Part shown: positions 22,156 to 30,696 of the stretch, piece after piece | Numbering within the stretch: position 1 is the first letter of the stretch | How the letters are laid out: the number at the start of each line of letters is the position of its first letter | Source of the DNA: Paraburkholderia tropica | GTDB lineage: Bacteria > Pseudomonadota > Gammaproteobacteria > Burkholderiales > Burkholderiaceae | NCBI RefSeq assembly: GCF_914484835.1 | Contig: NZ_CAJZAR010000030.1 | Span: 62,001 to 126,000, forward strand | DNA: 64,000 nt | Reading direction: 5' to 3' | The notes under the pieces: model-generated | Databases searched by the model: none | What the model was told of the DNA's origin: nothing | The model's input: the letters and a program-made list of their open reading frames with translations, nothing else | Program-made: the position numbers and the translations under genes

Positions 22156-22417
22156 ACCCTTCCAACCTCTCTTTCTGGAACGCGTGAAACTCGGACCGTC
22201 GGCGGTAGCGTCGGGAAACGGCGATGCGGGACAGTGTGGGGAAAGCACGCGGCGCGGCCGCGCTGGATCGGTGTGCGCCACCGGCTGGATTCCGGCGAGC
22301 GCGACGCAGCCATTGTCGGTGGCCGAAATGAAGCGGCAACGGCAGCGCGCAACGTGAAATGCGCGCGCGTTTCACGTGACACCGCGCGCGCGGCGCGGCG
22401 TCACGCGTCGAGCGCGC

Positions 22418-23599
22418 TTACTCGCCCTGCAGCTTCCACTTGCCGTTGACGACCTCCACGATCACGCGTGCGCGGTCGTCGAGACCGTTGTGATCGGTGG
22501 CCGTGGTGTTCATGATGCCGTGCGAGACCGGCAGATCCTTGATGTTTTCGAGCGCGTCGCGCAGCGAGACACGGAACGCCTCGGTGCCCGGCTGCGCCGA
22601 CTTGAGCGCGACCGGAATCGCGCGCTGGAGCATCTGGCCCGCGTCCCAGGCGTGGCCGCCGAAGGTCGCGACCGAACCCGCGCCATAGGCCTTCTCGTAG
22701 GCGGCCTTATAGGCGAGCGCCGACTTCTTGACCGGATTCGAATCGGGCAGTTGATCGGCGACGAGAATCGGACCGGCGGGCAGCAACTCGCCCTCGCAGT
22801 CCTTGCCGCAGACGCGCAGGAAGTCGTTATTGGCGACGCCGTGTGTCTGATAAATCTTGCCCTTATAGCCGCGATCCTTCAGCGTGGTCGCCGGCAGCGC
22901 CGACGGCGTGCCCGAGCCCGCGATCAGCACCGCGTCGGGGTTCGCCGACATCAGCTTGAGCGCCTGCCCCGTCACCGACGAATCCGTGCGGTTATAGCGC
23001 TCGCTCGCGACGATCTTGACGTTGTGCTTCGCCGCCGCCGCGCTGAACTCCTTGAACCAGCTGTCGCCGTAGGCATCCGTGAAACCGATGAAGCCCACCG
23101 TCTTCACGCCGTGCTTCTCCATATAGCCCGCGATCGCGTCGGCCATCAGGCTGTCGTTCTGCGGCGGCTTGAAGGCCCATTTGCGCTTGTCGTCCACCGG
23201 CTGCACGATCGCCGCCGACGCCGCGAGCGAGATCATCGGCGTCTTGCCCTGCGCGACGACATCGAGCATCGCGAGCGAGTTCGGCGTCACCGACGAACCG
23301 ATGATCGCGTCCACATGATCCTCGTCGATCAGCTTGTGCGTGTTCTGCACGGCCTTGCTCGTGTCCGAGGCGTCGTCGAGCACGATGTACTGCACGCTCT
23401 TGCCGCCGATCTCCTTGGGCAGCAGCGCAATCGTGTTCTTCTCGGGAATGCCGAGCGACGCCGCCGGCCCCGTCGCCGACAGCGTCACGCCGATCTTCAC
23501 TTGCGCGACGGCCACACCGGCCACGCTCATCCATGCCGCTGCGAGTCCGGCATGGAGGGCTCTCGTGGACCACTTCTTCATCGCCAACTTCGTTTTCAT
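22418..23599 (-). CDS. Periplasmic amino acid binding protein, copy 2
   Basis: Leu/Ile/Val-binding-protein family (periplasmic type I fold), 393 aa including a signal peptide MKTKLAMKKWSTRALHAGLAA with cleavage near AVA-QVKIG. It delivers ligand to the permease encoded downstream. ATG 23599 is preceded by GGAGAC; a further 64 upstream residues in the open frame lack signal-peptide character and were dropped. It closely resembles the next gene (about 70% by eye, shared IGVTLSATGPAASLGIPEKNT). The conserved cysteine pair CGKDCEG could form a disulphide. Confidence 0.92.
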   Translation of the reverse strand: MKTKLAMKKWSTRALHAGLAAAWMSVAGVAVAQVKIGVTLSATGPAASLGIPEKNTIALLPKEIGGKSVQYIVLDDASDTSKAVQNTHKLIDEDHVDAIIGSSVTPNSLAMLDVVAQGKTPMISLAASAAIVQPVDDKRKWAFKPPQNDSLMADAIAGYMEKHGVKTVGFIGFTDAYGDSWFKEFSAAAAKHNVKIVASERYNRTDSSVTGQALKLMSANPDAVLIAGSGTPSALPATTLKDRGYKGKIYQTHGVANNDFLRVCGKDCEGELLPAGPILVADQLPDSNPVKKSALAYKAAYEKAYGAGSVATFGGHAWDAGQMLQRAIPVALKSAQPGTEAFRVSLRDALENIKDLPVSHGIMNTTATDHNGLDDRARVIVEVVNGKWKLQGE

Positions 23600-23820
23600 T
23601 GCGCGTCTCCAAACGCTTTGTCTGCGTGTCGATTTATATTCCGGCGCCGCGCCGCGTGTTCGGTTGGCTAACGCCGGCCTTCGAGTGTAGTAATCGGGAT
23701 CGCGCGTGTGATGCATGGTTTTCCCTGCCCGCGCGTCCGCTTTATCGACTGCTCCCTGCCCTGCTCCTTGCCACGTTTCACATCGATGCAACTGCGCCCG
23801 AAAGCCGTTGCAGCGGCAAC

Positions 23821-23853
23821 AAAAAAGGCACGTCGATTGAGCGTGCCTTTTTT
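23821..23853 (-). terminator. Intrinsic terminator between the two binding-protein genes
   Basis: GGCACG and CGTGCC arms (stem extended to 12 bp by the A and T runs, 23821-23832 with 23842-23853) follow the stop at 23889 by 36 bp. On the minus strand the hairpin ends in T6. It may let the first binding protein be made in excess, but the symmetric A/T runs could also act in the other direction. Confidence 0.85.
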
Positions 23854-23888
23854 GTCGATGACCGATGTCGCGTGGTTTCCCGTGAAAC

Positions 23889-25055
23889 TCAATCGCCGGC
23901 CAGCTTCCACTTGCCGCCGACGATCTGCACCATCACGCGCGCCCGCTGATCGAGGCCCGCGTGATCGGTTGCGCTCATGTTGAAGATGCCGTGCGCGCCC
24001 GCCACGTCGCGCGAGTCCTCGAGCGCTTTGCGCAACGCCTCGCGGAACGCCTTCGTGCCCGGTTGCCCGGCCTTCAGCGCGACAGGAATCGCGTGCTGCA
24101 GGAGCAGGCCCGCGTCCCACGCGTGACCGCCGAAGGTCGAGATCGAGCCCGCGCCGTAGGCCTTTTCGTAGGCGCTCTTGTAGGCCAGCGCCGACTGCTT
24201 GACGGGATTCGAATCGGGCAACTGATCGGCGACCAGCAGCGGACCGGCGGGCAGCCAGGTGCCCTCGCAATCCTTGCCGCACACGCGCAGGAAGTCGTTG
24301 TTGGCGACGCCGTGCGTCTGGTAGTACTTGCCCGCGTAGCCGCGCTCCTTGAGCGCCTTCTGCGGCAGCGCGGCCGGCGTGCCCGCGCCCGCGATCAGCA
24401 CGGCGTCGGGATGCTGCGCAATCATCTTGAGCACCTGCCCCGTGACCGAGGCATCGTTGCGCGCGAAGCGCTCGTTCGCGACGATCTTGATGCCCTGCTT
24501 CGCCGCCGCCGCGCCGAACTCCTTGTACCAGCTCTCGCCATACGCATCCGAGAAGCCGATGAAGGCCACGGACTTCACGCCATGCGCGGCCATGTGCTGC
24601 GCGATCGCGCCGGCCATCAGCTGATCGTTCTGCGGCGTCTTGAAGACCCACGCGCGCTTCGCATCCATCGGCTCGACGATCGAGGCGGCGGCGGCCATCG
24701 AGATCATCGGCGTGGCGGTTTCGGCGGCGACGTCGATCATGGCGAGCGAGTTGGGCACAACCGTGGAGCCGATCAGCGCGTCGACGTGATCCTCGCTCGT
24801 GAGCTTGCGCGCGTTCTTCACGGCCTGGGTGGAATCGGTCGCGTCGTCGAGTACGAGGTAATCGATTTTCTGGCCCCCAATCTCCCTGGGCAGCAGCGCG
24901 ACGGTGTTCTTCTCGGGAATGCCCAGCGAGGCCGCCGGGCCCGTGGCCGACAAGGTCACGCCAATTTTCACCTCTGCGTGCGCGGCGCCCGCCGTGGCGG
25001 CCAGCATTCCGGTCGCGACGCATGCCGCGTTCATCCAACGCCAAACCGACTGCAT
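23889..25055 (-). CDS. Periplasmic amino acid binding protein, copy 1
   Basis: Paralogue of the preceding binding protein (388 aa). Signal peptide MQSVWRWMNAACVATGMLAATAGAAHA, mature start at EVKIGVTLSA. The start at 25055 is placed 5 bases after AAGGAG; an ATG six codons upstream is possible. The same CGKDC pair and binding-lobe motifs as copy 2 are present. It is separated from copy 2 by a terminator and a 290-bp gap containing a parS-like site. It is the first gene of the first liv operon in transcription order. Confidence 0.92.
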   Translation of the reverse strand: MQSVWRWMNAACVATGMLAATAGAAHAEVKIGVTLSATGPAASLGIPEKNTVALLPREIGGQKIDYLVLDDATDSTQAVKNARKLTSEDHVDALIGSTVVPNSLAMIDVAAETATPMISMAAAASIVEPMDAKRAWVFKTPQNDQLMAGAIAQHMAAHGVKSVAFIGFSDAYGESWYKEFGAAAAKQGIKIVANERFARNDASVTGQVLKMIAQHPDAVLIAGAGTPAALPQKALKERGYAGKYYQTHGVANNDFLRVCGKDCEGTWLPAGPLLVADQLPDSNPVKQSALAYKSAYEKAYGAGSISTFGGHAWDAGLLLQHAIPVALKAGQPGTKAFREALRKALEDSRDVAGAHGIFNMSATDHAGLDQRARVMVQIVGGKWKLAGD

Positions 25056-25450
25056 CTCCACTCCTTCGATCATCGTTTTCTTTATTGCCCCGGATTTTCA
25101 GGCGATTTCCGGGTTCGAATCAGGCAGTGCTGCCGCCAGAACCAGCATGGCGGGATTAATCGCCGCGGTCCCACGCAGGCCGCTTCGGCGATTAATGCTG
25201 ACCGCATGGTCAGCGAATGGCGAGTGTAACGGAGTGCCGTTTGGCGCGGCAAGCGCTTTCCATCGGCTTACAACGCCAACGCAACACCCCTGAAAAAGGC
25301 GCCGAAATGCGTAACGCGCGCGGCCTTGTGCAGCGGGCATTCGACGCTTTTCTCGCGCTATTTGCGTAAATCAGATTGGGGGAAAAGCAGAGGCGCGCAC
25401 GCTGAATAAAGCACGAAGAAAGGCGCGAAGAAAAACAACAAGGTGGGGAT

Positions 25451-25475
25451 AAAAACAGCAATGCGAACGCATTGC
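25451..25475 (-). terminator. Second tandem terminator
   Basis: GCAATGCG (25458-25465) pairs with CGCATTGC (25468-25475). On the minus strand it is followed by TG and then TTTTT (complement of 25451-25455). It lies 30 bp beyond the first terminator and would catch read-through. Confidence 0.65.
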
Positions 25476-25500
25476 GTGAGGACGGTGAAAACCGAAAGAG

Positions 25501-25540
25501 AATATAAAAAGCGCTGTTGGATTCCCATCCAACAGCGCTT
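25501..25540 (-). terminator. Strong intrinsic terminator, minus strand
   Basis: A 14-bp perfect stem: AAGCGCTGTTGGAT (25509-25522) with its complement at 25527-25540, 4-base loop. On the minus strand it ends in TTTTTATATT. It lies 310 bp past the second liv operon, far for an operon terminator, which is why a separate short transcript is considered. Confidence 0.85.
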
Positions 25541-25665
25541 CCTTGTCCGGGCACTTTGTGCCTCAGTTGTCTCCTCGTTCTCCACCTGCAAATTCGGTGC
25601 ATCAGAACTAGGTGAAACTTTAAACTTCGGCCCCCTGGCTGCCAACTAGCATTTACCCTAGTGGT
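25501..25665 (-). ncRNA. Possible small RNA ending at the tandem terminators
   Basis: On the minus strand, about 125 nt upstream of the strong terminator have features of a structured RNA. A small hairpin ACTAG/CTAGT surrounds GGTAAATG (about 25643-25660), then come purine-rich stretches and a short GGCAC/GTGCC hairpin close to the terminator. No open reading frame fits. I do not recognise the family: it does not show the motifs of 6S, 4.5S, tmRNA, RNase P or the common riboswitches. It could instead be a long 3' UTR of the second liv operon or an attenuated leader of the first. No convincing promoter hexamers were found. Confidence 0.3.
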
Positions 25666-25853
25666 GCAGTGCGGCACCGAATTGGGGCGCACCGTCACAG
25701 CTTTGTCGCACGGGAGGCGCGGTTTGCAAGGCTTGAGCAGCCTGCGTTTCAGCGTCTGAGCGAGGCTTGGAGCATACCACTGCGGCGTCCCCTCGCCTAC
25801 TGCATTCGATGCCGTCGTACAGGCCACCATTCACGCAGTAATTCACGCCGCAT

Positions 25854-26828
25854 TCAGGCTCTCAGCGGCCGCACGCGCGCCACGATCTCACCGACGATGC
25901 CGCGTCGGAAGGCCAGCACGCAGGCGATGAAAATGAGCCCCGTGACGATCGTTGCGGACTCACCCAACGAGCGGAACCACTCGACGCCGGTCACCTGTGC
26001 GAGCGCCGTGCCGATATCGCCCAGCCGATCCTCCAGCGCGACAATCAGCGCCGCACCCAGCAGCGGCCCGAACAGCGTCCCCATGCCGCCCACGAGCGTC
26101 ATCAGGACCACGAGGCCGGACATGGTCCAGTAGGCGTCGCCGAGCGTTTCGAAGCCCAGCACGAGCACCTTGAGCGAACCGGCCAGCCCCGCGAGCCCCG
26201 CCGAGAGCACGAACGCGAGCAGCTTGAAGCGGTCGGTGTCGTAGCCAAGCGAAATGGCGCGCGGCTCGTTCTCCTTGATCGCCACCAGCACCTGCCCGAA
26301 CGGCGAATGCACGATGCGCACGATCAGCGCGAACGCCAGCACCATCACCACGAGCACGACGTAGTAGAGCGTGAGATCGGAATCGAGCGGCAGCACGCCG
26401 AACAGCTTGCCGCGCGGCACGCCCTGCAAGCCGTCCTCGCCATGCGTGAACGGCGCCTGCAGGAACACGAAGTAGACCATCTGCGCGAGCGCGAGCGTGA
26501 CCATCGCGAAGTAAATGCCCTGGCGGCGGATCGCGAAAATGCCGACGATCACGCCGAGCAGCGTCGCCACCGCCGTGCCCGCCGCCACCCCCAGTTCAGG
26601 CGTGAAGCCGAGCGACTGGATCGCGTAGCCCGTGGTGTAGCCCGCGCTCGCGAGGAACATCGCGTGGCCGAACGACAGCAGCCCCGTATAGCCGATCAGC
26701 AGATTGAACGCGGCGGCGAACAGCGCGAAGCAGAGCACCTTCATCACGAACAGCGGATACGCGCCCGCGAACGGCGCGACGATCAACCCGATCAGCAACA
26801 GCCCATAAAGCGCTTTTCTTTGCATCAT
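25854..26828 (-). CDS. livM: Branched-chain amino acid ABC transporter permease (LivM type)
   Basis: LivM-type permease (324 aa) with about nine to ten hydrophobic segments and the GLLSFGHAMFLASAGYTTGYA signature. It begins MMQRKALYG, its ATG overlapping the livH stop by 4 bases. The open frame runs far upstream opposite livH but only the MMQRK start has family character. It forms the channel with LivH of the second system. It ends the operon; the next terminator is some 310 bp away. Confidence 0.93.
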   Translation of the reverse strand: MMQRKALYGLLLIGLIVAPFAGAYPLFVMKVLCFALFAAAFNLLIGYTGLLSFGHAMFLASAGYTTGYAIQSLGFTPELGVAAGTAVATLLGVIVGIFAIRRQGIYFAMVTLALAQMVYFVFLQAPFTHGEDGLQGVPRGKLFGVLPLDSDLTLYYVVLVVMVLAFALIVRIVHSPFGQVLVAIKENEPRAISLGYDTDRFKLLAFVLSAGLAGLAGSLKVLVLGFETLGDAYWTMSGLVVLMTLVGGMGTLFGPLLGAALIVALEDRLGDIGTALAQVTGVEWFRSLGESATIVTGLIFIACVLAFRRGIVGEIVARVRPLRA

Positions 26829-27709
26829 CGTTCCTTGCCGAAGAGGCCTGCGGGGCGGATCAGCAGCACGATCGCCATGATCACGAACACCACGGTCGCG
26901 GAGGCCTCGGGCCAGAACACGCGCGTGAAGCCCTCGATCACGCCGAGCAGCAGGCCCGTGAGGATCGAACCCATGATCGAGCCCATGCCGCCGATCACGA
27001 CCACGGCGAACACGGTGATGATCATCGGCTGCCCCATCAGCGGCGACACCTGAATGACGGGCGCGGCGAGCACGCCCGCAAAGGCCGCGAGCGCCACGCC
27101 GAAGCCATAGGTCAGCGTGATCATCAGCGGCACGTTGATGCCGAACGCCTCGACGAGTTTCGGGTTTTCGGTGCCCGCGCGCAGATACGCGCCCAGCCGC
27201 GTTTTCTCGATGACGAACCACGTCGCGAAGCACACGGCGAGCGACGCCACCACGACCCACGCGCGATAGTTCGGCAGATACATGAAGCCGAGATTGGTCG
27301 CGCCCGCGAGCAGATTGGGCACGTCGTAAGGCTGACCCGACGCGCCATAGATCGAGCGGAACACGCCTTCGACCACCAGCGTCAAGCCGAAAGTCAGCAG
27401 GAGTCCGTACAAATGATCGAGCCGATACAGCCAGCGCAGCATCGAGCGCTCGATCACCATGCCGAACAGGCCCACCACGATGGGCGCGATCACGATCATC
27501 GCCCAGTACGGCAGGTTGAAATACGCGAGCCCCATCCACGTGAGCATCGCGCCCAACATGAACAACGCGCCGTGCGCGAAGTTGATCACGTTGAGCATGC
27601 CGAAGATCACCGCGAGGCCCAGGCTCAGGATCGCGTAGAACGATCCGTTCACGAGCCCGAGCAGCAACTGGCTCAGCATGGCCGGCAGCGGAATGCCAAA
27701 GATCGTCAT
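26825..27709 (-). CDS. livH: Branched-chain amino acid ABC transporter permease (LivH type)
   Basis: LivH-type permease (294 aa) with the LGLAVIFGMLNVINFAHG signature near the N-terminus and about eight hydrophobic segments. Start: MTIFGIPLPAML at 27709 is family-typical, with GAGGAG 12 bases upstream. An ATG at 27721 (adding MAAF) would touch that ribosome site directly and is less likely. It lies between the binding-protein gene and livM in the second liv operon. Confidence 0.93.
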   Translation of the reverse strand: MTIFGIPLPAMLSQLLLGLVNGSFYAILSLGLAVIFGMLNVINFAHGALFMLGAMLTWMGLAYFNLPYWAMIVIAPIVVGLFGMVIERSMLRWLYRLDHLYGLLLTFGLTLVVEGVFRSIYGASGQPYDVPNLLAGATNLGFMYLPNYRAWVVVASLAVCFATWFVIEKTRLGAYLRAGTENPKLVEAFGINVPLMITLTYGFGVALAAFAGVLAAPVIQVSPLMGQPMIITVFAVVVIGGMGSIMGSILTGLLLGVIEGFTRVFWPEASATVVFVIMAIVLLIRPAGLFGKER

Positions 27710-27817
27710 GAAAGCCGCCATCTCCTCAAGATCGCATTCATGCGGCGCGCGGCGCGCCGGTCCTCATCCATCGGGACCGCCGCGCCGCGTACCGCTCAAG
27801 CTCCAGCGTCGCCGCAC

Positions 27818-29035
27818 TTACTTCCAGAGCGCGCAGCGGCTTTCCTGCTTCGTCGTGTAGGCCTGCTCGCCTGGAATCGTCTGCACGATCTTGTAGTAGT
27901 CCCACGGCTTCTTCGATTCGGACGGTTTCTTCACTTCGACCAGATACATGTCGTGGATCAGCACGCCGTCCTGGCGGATATAGCCGCCCTTCGTATAGAA
28001 GTCGTCGATCTTGGTCTTCTTCAGCTGCGCCATGACCTTGTCGGCGTCGGTCGAGCCGACGGCCTGCACCGCCTTCAGGTAGTTCGTCACGGCCGAGTAA
28101 TCGGCGGCCTGAAGCTCGGACGGCATCTTCTTCGTCTGGTCGAAATAACGCTGCGCCCATTTGCGCGTCGCGTCGTTCTGATCCCAGTACCAGCCGGTCG
28201 TCAGCACGAGGCCCTGCGTGGTTTCGAGTCCGAGGCTGTGCACGTCGGGCAGGAACATCAGCAGCGCCGCGATTTTCATCGTCTTGGTGATGCCGAATTC
28301 CTTCGACGCCTTGATCGCATTGACCGTATCGCCGCCCGCGTTCGCGAGACCGAGGATCTGCGCCTTCGACGACTGCGCCTGCAACAGGAACGACGAGAAG
28401 TCCGAGGCCGAGAGCGGATGCCGCACTTCGCCGAGCACCTGGCCGCCGTTCGCCTTCACGACGTCGGCGGTGTTCTTCTCCAGCGACTTGCCGAACGCGT
28501 AGTCGGCGGTCAGGAAGAACCACGTCTTGCCGCCCTGCTTGAGCACCGCGAGGCCCGTGCCCTTCGCGAGCGCGACCGTGTCGTAGCCGTAGTGGACCGT
28601 GTACGGCGTGCACTGCTCGTTGGTCAGTGCATCGGTGCCCGCGCCCGTGTTGAAGTAGACGCGCTTCTTCTCCTGCGCGACCTGATTCATCGCGAGCGCG
28701 GTGGCCGAGTTCGTGCCGCCGAGCAGCATGTCGAGCCCGTCGCGGTCCATCCATTCGCGCGCCTTCGACGCCGCGATATCGGCCTTGTTCTGGTGATCCG
28801 CGTACATGATCTGGATCGGCTTGCCGTTCACCTTGCCGCCGAAGTCGGCGATCGCCATCTTGATCGCCGTGAGGCCGCCCTGGCCGTCGTCGTCTGCATA
28901 GAGGCCCGACATGTCGGTGATGAAGCCGATCTTCACCGCGTCGTCGGCAGCGTGCGCGCTGCCTGCGCCGAGCGCCGCTGCGGCCACCGTGGCGGTAAAG
29001 AGCGCCGCGAGCCGCGCGAACGGGGTCTTCTTCAT
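27818..29035 (-). CDS. ABC transporter substrate-binding protein (LivK/HAAT family)
   Basis: Periplasmic type I binding protein, 405 aa with signal peptide MKKTPFARLAALFTATVAAA, cleavage near AHA-ADDAVKIG. The start has AAGGAG 7 bases upstream. Ligand-lobe motifs (GFITDMSGLYADDDGQGG, DHQNKADIA, GGTNSATALAMNQVA) place it in the HAAT group, but it differs strongly from the two paralogues of the first system. It resembles proteins often annotated for short-chain amides, hydroxy acids or unspecified branched-chain amino acids. Its neighbours hpdH/mmsA suggest a small organic acid as one possibility; this is inference. Confidence 0.9.
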   Translation of the reverse strand: MKKTPFARLAALFTATVAAAALGAGSAHAADDAVKIGFITDMSGLYADDDGQGGLTAIKMAIADFGGKVNGKPIQIMYADHQNKADIAASKAREWMDRDGLDMLLGGTNSATALAMNQVAQEKKRVYFNTGAGTDALTNEQCTPYTVHYGYDTVALAKGTGLAVLKQGGKTWFFLTADYAFGKSLEKNTADVVKANGGQVLGEVRHPLSASDFSSFLLQAQSSKAQILGLANAGGDTVNAIKASKEFGITKTMKIAALLMFLPDVHSLGLETTQGLVLTTGWYWDQNDATRKWAQRYFDQTKKMPSELQAADYSAVTNYLKAVQAVGSTDADKVMAQLKKTKIDDFYTKGGYIRQDGVLIHDMYLVEVKKPSESKKPWDYYKIVQTIPGEQAYTTKQESRCALWK

Positions 29036-29140
29036 TGCAGTCTCCTTCGTTGGTTACGTGTTATTCAGCGCTGCGGATCAGACAAGACAAACGCATCGCG
29101 CGGCGCGTTCGACGAGCGCGCGCGAGGCGGATCGAAACGG

Positions 29141-29920
29141 TCAGACTCCCAACAGGTCGTGCAGCACGGGCATCTTGCCCTCGAGTTCGGCGACGCCGAA
29201 ACGCTCGACGATGCGCCCGTGCTCCATCACATAGAAGCGGTCCGCGAGCGGCGCCGCGAAACGGAAGTTCTGCTCCACCATCACGATGGTGTAGCCGCGC
29301 GATTTCAGCGTGACGATCATGCGCGCGAGCGTCTGCACGATCACCGGCGCGAGGCCTTCGGAAATCTCGTCGAGCAACAGCAGGTTCGCGCCCGTGCGCA
29401 GGATGCGCGCGACCGCGAGCATCTGCTGCTCGCCGCCCGAGAGCCGCGTGCCCTGGCTGTGACGGCGCTCCGCGAGATTGGGGAACATCGAGTAGATCTC
29501 GTCGAGCGACATGCCCTGCGCGCCGCTGTTCGTACCGTTTTTCACGCCGATGGCGGGCGGCAGCAGCAGGTTCTCCTCGCACGACAGGCTCGCGAAGATG
29601 CCACGCTCCTCGGGGCAATAGCCGACGCCGCAGTGCGCGATGCGATAGGTCGGCATGCTGATGGTCTCGCGCCCGCCGATGCGGATCGAGCCCGTGCGCC
29701 GCCCCGTGAGGCCCATGATGGCGCGCAGCGTGGTCGTGCGCCCCGCGCCGTTGCGGCCGAGCAGCGTGACGACCTCGCCGCGTGCGACGTTCAGATCGAC
29801 GCCATGCAGGATGTGCGATTCGCCGTACCACGTCTGCAAGCCCGTGATGTCGAGCGCGCTCTCGCCCGGCGGCGCGGCGAGGCTCTCGTCCTGGCCGCGT
29901 TGTTCGGTTACGGTGCTCAT
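29141..29920 (-). CDS. livF: ABC transporter ATPase (LivF type) with Arg in Walker A
   Basis: LivF-type ATPase (259 aa). The signature RLSGGEQQMLAVARILRT, Walker B LLLLDEISEGLAP and the VEQNF switch region are present. The Walker A reads GRNGAGRTTT: residue 61 is Arg (codon CGC) where ABC ATPases have Lys. Asp-Glu-Ile replaces the usual Asp-Glu-Pro in Walker B. Whether it still hydrolyses ATP, or leaves hydrolysis to LivG, is open. Its ATG overlaps the livG stop by 4 bases. Confidence 0.9.
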   Translation of the reverse strand: MSTVTEQRGQDESLAAPPGESALDITGLQTWYGESHILHGVDLNVARGEVVTLLGRNGAGRTTTLRAIMGLTGRRTGSIRIGGRETISMPTYRIAHCGVGYCPEERGIFASLSCEENLLLPPAIGVKNGTNSGAQGMSLDEIYSMFPNLAERRHSQGTRLSGGEQQMLAVARILRTGANLLLLDEISEGLAPVIVQTLARMIVTLKSRGYTIVMVEQNFRFAAPLADRFYVMEHGRIVERFGVAELEGKMPVLHDLLGV

Positions 29921-30696
29921 GCGTGCGCCCCCGCGAGCGCGGCGTCGGCGCTGCCCATATAGGCTTCGGCGACGAGCGGATTCTTCGACACTTCCGCGTA
30001 GCTGCCCTCGGCCAGCACCTCGCCGCGCTGAAGCACGGTGATGGTGTCGGAGATGCCCGCGATCACGTTCATGTTGTGCTCGACCATCAGGATCGTGCGA
30101 CCGGCCGAGACCTTCTTGATGAGCGCGGTCACGCGGTCCACATCTTCGTGACCCATGCCTTGCGTGGGTTCGTCGAGCAGCATCAACTCGGGTTCCATCG
30201 CGAGCGTGGTCGCGATTTCGAGCGCGCGTTTGCGGCCGTAGGCGAGTTCGACCGTGGGCACATCGGCGAAATCGGTGAGGCCCACTTGCGTGAGCAGATC
30301 CATCGCGCGGTCGTTGAGTTCGGCGAGCGTGCGCTCGCTTTTCCAGAAGTGATACGCGCTGCCGAGCGAACGCTGCAAGCCGATGCGCACGTTCTGCAAA
30401 GCCGTCAAATGCGGAAACACCGCCGAAATCTGGAACGAGCGGATGATGCCGCGCCGCGCGATCTGCGCGGGCCGCTCATGCGTGATGTCGATGCCGTTGA
30501 AGACGATGCGCCCCGCGCTCGGCACGAGAAATTTGGTGAGCAGATTGAAGCAGGTGGTCTTGCCCGCGCCGTTCGGTCCGATCAGCGCATGGATGGAGCC
30601 GCGGCACACGCGCAGGTTCACGCCGTTCACGGCCGTGAAGCCCTTGAACTGTTTCGTGAGGCCGCGCGTTTCCAGAATCGTGTCGCCGAGAATCAT
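29917..30696 (-). CDS. livG: ABC transporter ATPase (LivG type)
   Basis: LivG-type ATPase (259 aa) of the second liv system, with canonical Walker A GPNGAGKTTC, VELAYGRKRALEIA in signature position, Walker B LMLLDEPTQGMGHED and H-switch MVEHNMNVI. The start at 30696 (MILGDTILETRGLTKQF) has GGAAGGGGAC upstream; the open frame extends 56 more codons without family character. It is the first gene of the five-gene operon livG-livF-SBP-livH-livM. Confidence 0.92.
   Translation of the reverse strand: MILGDTILETRGLTKQFKGFTAVNGVNLRVCRGSIHALIGPNGAGKTTCFNLLTKFLVPSAGRIVFNGIDITHERPAQIARRGIIRSFQISAVFPHLTALQNVRIGLQRSLGSAYHFWKSERTLAELNDRAMDLLTQVGLTDFADVPTVELAYGRKRALEIATTLAMEPELMLLDEPTQGMGHEDVDRVTALIKKVSAGRTILMVEHNMNVIAGISDTITVLQRGEVLAEGSYAEVSKNPLVAEAYMGSADAALAGAHA

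Larger units (their letters stand above)
25056..25853. other. Intergenic region between the two liv systems
   Basis: About 800 bp without a credible protein gene, lower in GC around 25360-25660. It must contain the promoter for the first liv operon (minus strand, reading to 25055). It also carries two tandem intrinsic terminators on the minus strand and a structured stretch at 25540-25665 that may be a small RNA; these are listed separately. Reading frames here lack ribosome sites and family character. Confidence 0.6.

Noticed and set aside
25501..25665. 6S RNA, 4.5S RNA, tmRNA or glycine riboswitch
   Set aside because: I compared remembered core motifs of each by eye and none fit; only a generic small-RNA candidate is kept.
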